NCBI GenBank assembly: GCA_043738565.1
Contig: JAYUGA010000301.1
Span: 1-8,737 of the forward strand
Direction of reading: 5' to 3'
Length of the DNA stretch: 8,737 nt
Origin: Stagnihabitans sp043738565
GTDB lineage: Bacteria; Pseudomonadota; Alphaproteobacteria; Rhodobacterales; Rhodobacteraceae
Part shown: positions 5,304-8,737 of the stretch, piece by piece
How the letters are laid out: each line of letters opens with the position of its first letter
Numbering within the stretch: position 1 is the stretch's first letter
Translations under genes and position numbers: made by a program
The notes under the pieces: model-generated
What the model saw: the letters and a program-made list of their open reading frames with translations, nothing else
The model's database searches: none
Told to the model about the DNA's origin: nothing

Positions 5304-6134
5304 TCAGTCGCGGCGGCGGTCGGCGGGGTAGACGCCCAGAATCTGCATCTGCGTGGTGAAATAGGCCAGTTCTTCGAGAGCGCGCTGGACCTGCGCATCT
5401 GCCGGGTGGCCTTCGATGTCGGCGTAGAATTCGGTCGCGGTGAACGACCCGCCGACCATGTAGCTTTCCAGCTTGGTCATGTTGACGCCATTGGTGGCAA
5501 AGCCGCCCATCGCCTTGTACAGCGCCGCCGGGATGTTGCGGACGCGGAAGATGAAGGTGGTCATCATCGCCGGGGCGCGGCGGGTCAGGTCGGCGTCACG
5601 GGCCATCACCAGAAAGCGGGTGGTGTTGTTGGCCTGATCCTCGATCTCGCGGGCCAGCACGTCCAGCCCGTAAATCTCTCCGGCCAGTTCCGAGGCCAGC
5701 GCCGCCTCTGCCGGGTCGCCAAGGCGGGCGACTTCGGCGGCGGCAGCGGCGTTGTCGGTCCAGTTCAGGGTGGCCAGCTTGTTGTCCTTGAGGAAGGTGC
5801 CGCACTGGCCGAGCAGGATCGACATGCAGCGCACCCGGCGCACGTCGGCCAGTTTGGTGCCCTTGACGGCCAGGAGGTTGATATGGACCCGCACGAAAGC
5901 CTCGTCGACGATGCGCAACCCGCTGGCGGGCAGCAGGCGGTGGACATCGGCGACGCGGCCATAGGTCGAATTCTCGACCGCCAGCATGCCCAGACCGACG
6001 TCACCGGTGACGGTGCGTTCGATGACTTCCTCGAACGTCGCGCAGGGCACCGCAGTCATGGCGGGGCGCGATTGGCGGCAAGCCTGATGGGAATAGGCGC
6101 CAAGTTCGCCCTGAAATGCTATGCGACCCGACAT
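5304..6134 (-). CDS. pheA: Prephenate dehydratase, PDT plus ACT domains
   Basis: The 276-residue monofunctional enzyme converts prephenate to phenylpyruvate in phenylalanine synthesis. The PDT domain opens with GRIAFQGELGAYSH (3-16), contains VENSTYG (53-59) and LGQC (108-111), and ends with the catalytic NNTTRF (169-174). A C-terminal ACT domain (about 193-270) binds phenylalanine for feedback control. There is no chorismate mutase domain, unlike the E. coli P-protein. Two departures stand out. The usual SHPQ-like stretch before LGQC reads RCMSILLGQC, with no histidine. The ACT-domain ESRP motif reads ESYM, which from memory is common in this group. The ATG at 6134 is chosen because the domain begins immediately; a TTG at 6173 would add 13 residues without a ribosome site. 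GGGG eight bases upstream is a modest Shine-Dalgarno sequence. The gene is convergent with FTR1 and divergent from the cytochrome gene. Confidence 0.95.
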   Translation of the reverse strand: MSGRIAFQGELGAYSHQACRQSRPAMTAVPCATFEEVIERTVTGDVGLGMLAVENSTYGRVADVHRLLPASGLRIVDEAFVRVHINLLAVKGTKLADVRRVRCMSILLGQCGTFLKDNKLATLNWTDNAAAAAEVARLGDPAEAALASELAGEIYGLDVLAREIEDQANNTTRFLVMARDADLTRRAPAMMTTFIFRVRNIPAALYKAMGGFATNGVNMTKLESYMVGGSFTATEFYADIEGHPADAQVQRALEELAYFTTQMQILGVYPADRRRD

Positions 6135-6184
6135 TTTGGCGACCCCGGCATAAAAAGGCCCCCTTCGAGGCAATTCGCAGCGCT

Positions 6185-6222
6185 ACTATACCTTGAAACC
6201 GGGCGGGGGAAGCGGGTAGACA
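6185..6222. promoter_or_regulatory. Divergent promoter region of pheA and the cytochrome c gene
   Basis: On the plus strand TTGAAA (6193-6198) and TAGACA (6217-6222) are separated by 18 bases and would start transcription near 6229, about 26 bases before the cytochrome ATG. On the minus strand TATAGT (6190-6185) is a good -10 match for pheA, giving a leader of about 44 bases, but its -35 region is G/C-rich and poor. The two promoters would nearly abut. These are pattern matches to sigma-70 consensus only. Confidence 0.4.
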
Positions 6223-6254
6223 CAGGCCAAACATAGCCCAAGGGAAGGTGCAGC

Positions 6255-6779
6255 ATGTTCGACACGATGACTTTGGTGAAAGCGGGTGGCGGCGTTTGCG
6301 GTGCGCTCTTGCTCTTCCTGTTCGGCAACTGGGCGGCGGAATCGATCTACGGCTTTGGCGAAAGCGCCAAGGGCGAAGCGGGCGCACAGGCCTATTTGAT
6401 CGCGGTCGCGGATGCGGCCACGACGACGGATACCGGTGCCACCGCCGACCCGGCCTATGCCGATGTCGCCGCCAAGGCGGATGTCGCTGCGGGCGAGAAG
6501 ACTTTTGGCAAGTGCAAGGCCTGCCACAAGATCGACGGCACCAACGCGACCGGTCCCAATCTGAACGGCGTCGTCGGCCGTCCGCGCGGCACGGTTGACG
6601 GCTTTACCTATTCGGCGGCCATGCTGGCAAAGAAGGGCGAGCCGTGGACGCCCGATCTGCTGTACGCTTTCCTCAAATCGCCGAAAACCGCGATCCCCGG
6701 CACCAAGATGAGCTTTGTCGGCCTGCCGAAACCGGAAGACCGCGCCAATGTGATCGCTTATCTCGAGACGTTGAAATAA
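6255..6779 (+). CDS. cycM: Membrane-anchored c-type cytochrome (c552/c_y type)
   Basis: The 174-residue protein starts with an uncleaved signal anchor (hydrophobic 10-27, VCGALLLFLFGNWA core). A flexible Ala/Thr/Asp-rich linker (about 36-77) and a class I cytochrome c domain follow. The haem attachment site is CKACH (87-91), with H91 as the proximal ligand. M152 in GTKMSFVGL is the expected distal ligand, and the C-terminal helix ends in ANVIAYLETLK. This is the layout of Paracoccus CycM (c552) and Rhodobacter CycY (c_y), which carry electrons from the bc1 complex to a terminal oxidase while tethered on the periplasmic face. The ribosome site AGGGAAGG (6241-6248) is six bases before the ATG. 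The gene is single, with its own promoter region and a strong terminator. The symbol could equally be cycY; the two differ mainly by organism. Confidence 0.92.
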   Translation: MFDTMTLVKAGGGVCGALLLFLFGNWAAESIYGFGESAKGEAGAQAYLIAVADAATTTDTGATADPAYADVAAKADVAAGEKTFGKCKACHKIDGTNATGPNLNGVVGRPRGTVDGFTYSAAMLAKKGEPWTPDLLYAFLKSPKTAIPGTKMSFVGLPKPEDRANVIAYLETLK

Positions 6780-6800
6780 GCAGTTTCCACTGGCACAGAC

Positions 6801-6828
6801 AGGCCGCCCCCCACCGGGCGGCCTTTTT
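6801..6828 (+). terminator. Rho-independent terminator of the cytochrome c gene
   Basis: AGGCCGCCC (6801-6809) pairs perfectly with GGGCGGCCT (6816-6824) around a six-base CCCACC loop. Five T residues (6824-6828) follow directly. It begins 21 bases after the cytochrome stop codon. This is a classical intrinsic terminator and shows that the cytochrome and the downstream binding-protein gene are separate transcription units. Confidence 0.93.
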
Positions 6829-6936
6829 CATGGCTCACGCAGGCTCTCACGCAAACGCAACTTGTGGCGGGGCGGCATTCCGATTTAGCTAGCGCCGAAG
6901 ATGGCCGCAAAGGCCGTGACAGCAGGAGGGTCGCGC
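6829..6936 (+). promoter_or_regulatory. Leader and presumed promoter region of the YejA-like gene
   Basis: Because a strong terminator precedes it, this 108-base stretch must contain the promoter of the binding-protein gene if it is transcribed on its own. A weak candidate is TTGTGG (6862-6867) with TTTAGC (6884-6889) or TAGCTA (6886-6891). CTCACGCA occurs twice, at 6834-6841 and 6846-6853, with a 12-base period. The ribosome site AGGAGGG at 6924-6930 is near-consensus. Nothing else is recognisable. Confidence 0.3.
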
Positions 6937-8737
6937 ATGGGCAGGATGTCAGCCGGGAACTGGATGTGCTGGGGCGTGGCGGGACTGCTGGCATTGGCAG
7001 GTGCAGCACAGGCCCAGGAGCAGAAGATCACTACCGCGCATGGCATCTCGACCTTTGGCGATCTGAAATACGGGCCGGATTTTACGCCGGACTACGTCAA
7101 CCCCAATGCGCCCAAGGGGGGCGAGATTGCGGAATGGGCGTTTGGCACCTTTGATTCGATGAACCCCTATTCGGTCAAGGGCACCTCGGCTGCCGGGGCG
7201 AGCGTGCTGTATGAAAGCATCTTGACCGGCACGGCGGATGAGATCGGGGCCAGCTATTGCCTGATGTGCACCACGATGGACTACCCCGAGGACCGGTCCT
7301 GGGTGATTTTCAATCTGCGCGATGATGTCAAATTCTCGGACGGTACGCCGCTGAGCGCCGCTGACGTGGTGTTCAGCTTTGATCTGTTCCGCACCAAGGG
7401 CCTGTCCGATTTCCGCACCGTCTTCAACCAGCAGGTGGACAATGCCGTCGCGGTCGACCCGCTGACGGTGAAATTCAGCTTCAAGCCGAACATCCCGCAC
7501 CGCGATCTGCCCGCCAGCATGGGCAATCTGCCGATCTTCTCGAAAGCCGATTACGAGGCGGGCAAGCGCGATCTGGAGGAGAGCAGCCTGGTGCCGTTCC
7601 TCGGCAGCGGTCCCTATGTGCTGGACCGCATGGCCACCGGGCAAACCGTGGTCTACAAGCGCAACCCGGACTATTGGGGTGAAAAGCTGCCGATCAACAA
7701 GGGGCAGAACAATTTCGACAAGCTGCGCTTTGAATATTTCGGCGACAGCACGGCGGCGTTCGAAGGGTTCAAGGGCGGGGCCTATACGTTCCGCAACGAA
7801 AACTCGTCGAAAACCTGGGCCACCGGCTATGACTTCCCGGCGATTGCGGCGGGGAGTGTGATCAAAGCGGAATTGCCGAACGGCACCAAGGCCCCGGGGC
7901 AGGCGTTTATTTTCAACCTGCGGCGTGACAAGTTCAAAGACCCGCGGGTGCGCGAGGCGATCGGGATGATGTTCAACTTCGAATGGTCGAACCAGACGTT
8001 GTTTTACGGGTTGTATGCCCGGATCAACTCGATCTGGGAAAACTCCTATCTTGCCGCCAGCGGCGCGCCGTCGCCGGAAGAGGTGGCGGTGCTGAAACCG
8101 CTGGTCGATGCCGGGCTGGAGCATGCCGCGATCCTGACTGATCCGCCGATCACCGCGCCGGTGTCGGGTGACAAGCAGTTGGACCGCAAGAATCTGCGCA
8201 GCGCGTCGAAGCTGCTGGATGATGCGGGCTGGCCGGTCGGCAATGACGGGATGCGGCGCAATGCCAAGGGCGAGACGTTGCGGGTGGAATTCCTGAACGA
8301 CAACCCGTCGTTTGACCGGGTGATCAACCCCTATGTCGAGAACCTCAAGGCGCTGGGTGTCGATGCCCTGCTGACCGAGGTGGACGGGTCGCAATTCGAC
8401 AACCGCACCCGGCCACCCTCGTTCGATTTCGACCTGATCACCGGCAACGCACGGGGCGGGATGGAGCCGGGCGACGAGATCAAGCAGTTCTTCGGCTCTG
8501 CCACTGCTGACAATTCCTCGTTCAATGTCATGGGCTTGAAGTCTCCAGCGGTCGACAAGCTGGCCGATGTGGTGATGGCGGCCAAGACCAAGGACGAATT
8601 GACCGTGGCAACCAAGGCTTTGGACCGGGTGTTGCTGGCCGAACGGTTCTGGGTGCCGCAATGGTACAAGAACACCTATACCGTCGCCTATTACGCCATG
8701 TTCGAACACCCCGAAAAGCTGCCACCCTATGCTTTGG
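6937..8737 (+). CDS. yejA: YejA-like peptide ABC-transporter substrate-binding protein, 3' end outside window
   Basis: The frame is open from the ATG at 6937 to the window edge (600 full codons, no stop), so the gene is incomplete only at its 3' end. E. coli YejA is about 604 residues. The precursor has a signal peptide with a likely cut after A26 (AQA-QE). The family 5 solute-binding fold (SBP_bac_5) shows GTFDSMNPYS (70-79), FNLRDDVKFSDGTPLSAADV (125-144), LGSGPYVLD and YKRNPDYWGEKLPINKGQNN in order. The last two are typical of the YejA branch, which binds oligopeptides and microcin C and feeds the YejBEF permease. The mature part translated here has just two cysteines, in a CLMC motif (108-111). 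C11 lies before the hydrophobic core, so it is not a lipobox. Start support: AGGAGGG six bases upstream. An in-frame ATG at 6946 is less well placed. Permease genes are expected just beyond the window; this is inference. Confidence 0.9.
   Translation, partial: MGRMSAGNWMCWGVAGLLALAGAAQAQEQKITTAHGISTFGDLKYGPDFTPDYVNPNAPKGGEIAEWAFGTFDSMNPYSVKGTSAAGASVLYESILTGTADEIGASYCLMCTTMDYPEDRSWVIFNLRDDVKFSDGTPLSAADVVFSFDLFRTKGLSDFRTVFNQQVDNAVAVDPLTVKFSFKPNIPHRDLPASMGNLPIFSKADYEAGKRDLEESSLVPFLGSGPYVLDRMATGQTVVYKRNPDYWGEKLPINKGQNNFDKLRFEYFGDSTAAFEGFKGGAYTFRNENSSKTWATGYDFPAIAAGSVIKAELPNGTKAPGQAFIFNLRRDKFKDPRVREAIGMMFNFEWSNQTLFYGLYARINSIWENSYLAASGAPSPEEVAVLKPLVDAGLEHAAILTDPPITAPVSGDKQLDRKNLRSASKLLDDAGWPVGNDGMRRNAKGETLRVEFLNDNPSFDRVINPYVENLKALGVDALLTEVDGSQFDNRTRPPSFDFDLITGNARGGMEPGDEIKQFFGSATADNSSFNVMGLKSPAVDKLADVVMAAKTKDELTVATKALDRVLLAERFWVPQWYKNTYTVAYYAMFEHPEKLPPYAL

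Noticed and set aside
6135..6173. TTG start for pheA with 13 extra residues.
   Set aside because: There is no ribosome site before the TTG, and the PDT domain starts right after the ATG at 6134. A short overlapping ATG frame at 6151 was also dismissed as a leader peptide because it has no phenylalanine codon run.
5289..6236. A 315-codon plus-strand open frame opposite pheA.
   Set aside because: It is antisense to an intact prephenate dehydratase, lacks a convincing ribosome site and shows no domain.
6967..6969. Cysteine 11 of the binding protein as a lipoprotein lipobox.
   Set aside because: It lies before the hydrophobic core of the signal peptide rather than after it. An AQA cut site for signal peptidase I fits better.
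6949..8709. A 586-codon minus-strand open frame opposite the binding-protein gene.
   Set aside because: It is the antisense of a well-conserved YejA-like gene. Its own translation shows no domain, and GC-rich codon bias removes antisense stops.

Overview
The window looks like ordinary chromosomal DNA of an alphaproteobacterium, most likely a Rhodobacteraceae (Rhodobacter/Paracoccus/Roseobacter-type) organism. This rests on the high GC content with strong GC3 bias, a membrane-anchored cytochrome c of the CycM/CycY (c552/c_y) type, a PheA with the wording typical of that group as I recall it, and a possible Irr-type iron box. No taxonomic search was run. I see no insertion sequence, phage gene, tRNA, rRNA or CRISPR array.

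Layout from left to right. Positions 1-21 hold the first codons of a minus-strand gene that runs off the window. Positions 55-1980 (minus) encode a 2',3'-cyclic-nucleotide 2'-phosphodiesterase/3'-nucleotidase (cpdB) without a visible signal peptide. It is divergent from nudC (2200-3150, plus), the NADH/NAD-cap pyrophosphatase. The 219-bp gap between them carries four TTGCA(A/G) hexamers. After nudC comes a perfect hairpin followed by an AT-richer tail, then a small SRPBCC-fold protein (3416-3889, plus). An AT-rich promoter region with an Irr/ICE-like palindrome (3926-3940) precedes a two-gene iron-uptake operon: a periplasmic cupredoxin-fold protein (4055-4381) and an FTR1-type iron permease (4395-5225). 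Convergent to it is pheA, prephenate dehydratase (5304-6134, minus). Divergent from pheA is a membrane-anchored cytochrome c (6255-6779, plus), closed by a textbook rho-independent terminator. The window ends inside a YejA-like peptide ABC-transporter binding protein (6937 to beyond 8737, plus).

The genes do not form one pathway. cpdB and nudC share only a nucleotide-turnover theme (cyclic nucleotides, NAD(H) and NAD-capped RNA). The cupredoxin-like protein and FTR1 form a minimal ferrous/ferric iron import module, without EfeB peroxidase or full-length EfeO beside it. The cytochrome serves the respiratory chain between bc1 and the terminal oxidase. The most useful leads are the possible Irr control of the small FTR1 operon, the cupredoxin-like partner that lacks type-1 copper ligands, and sequence departures in PheA and the YejA-like protein. 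I found no convincing wholly new system.
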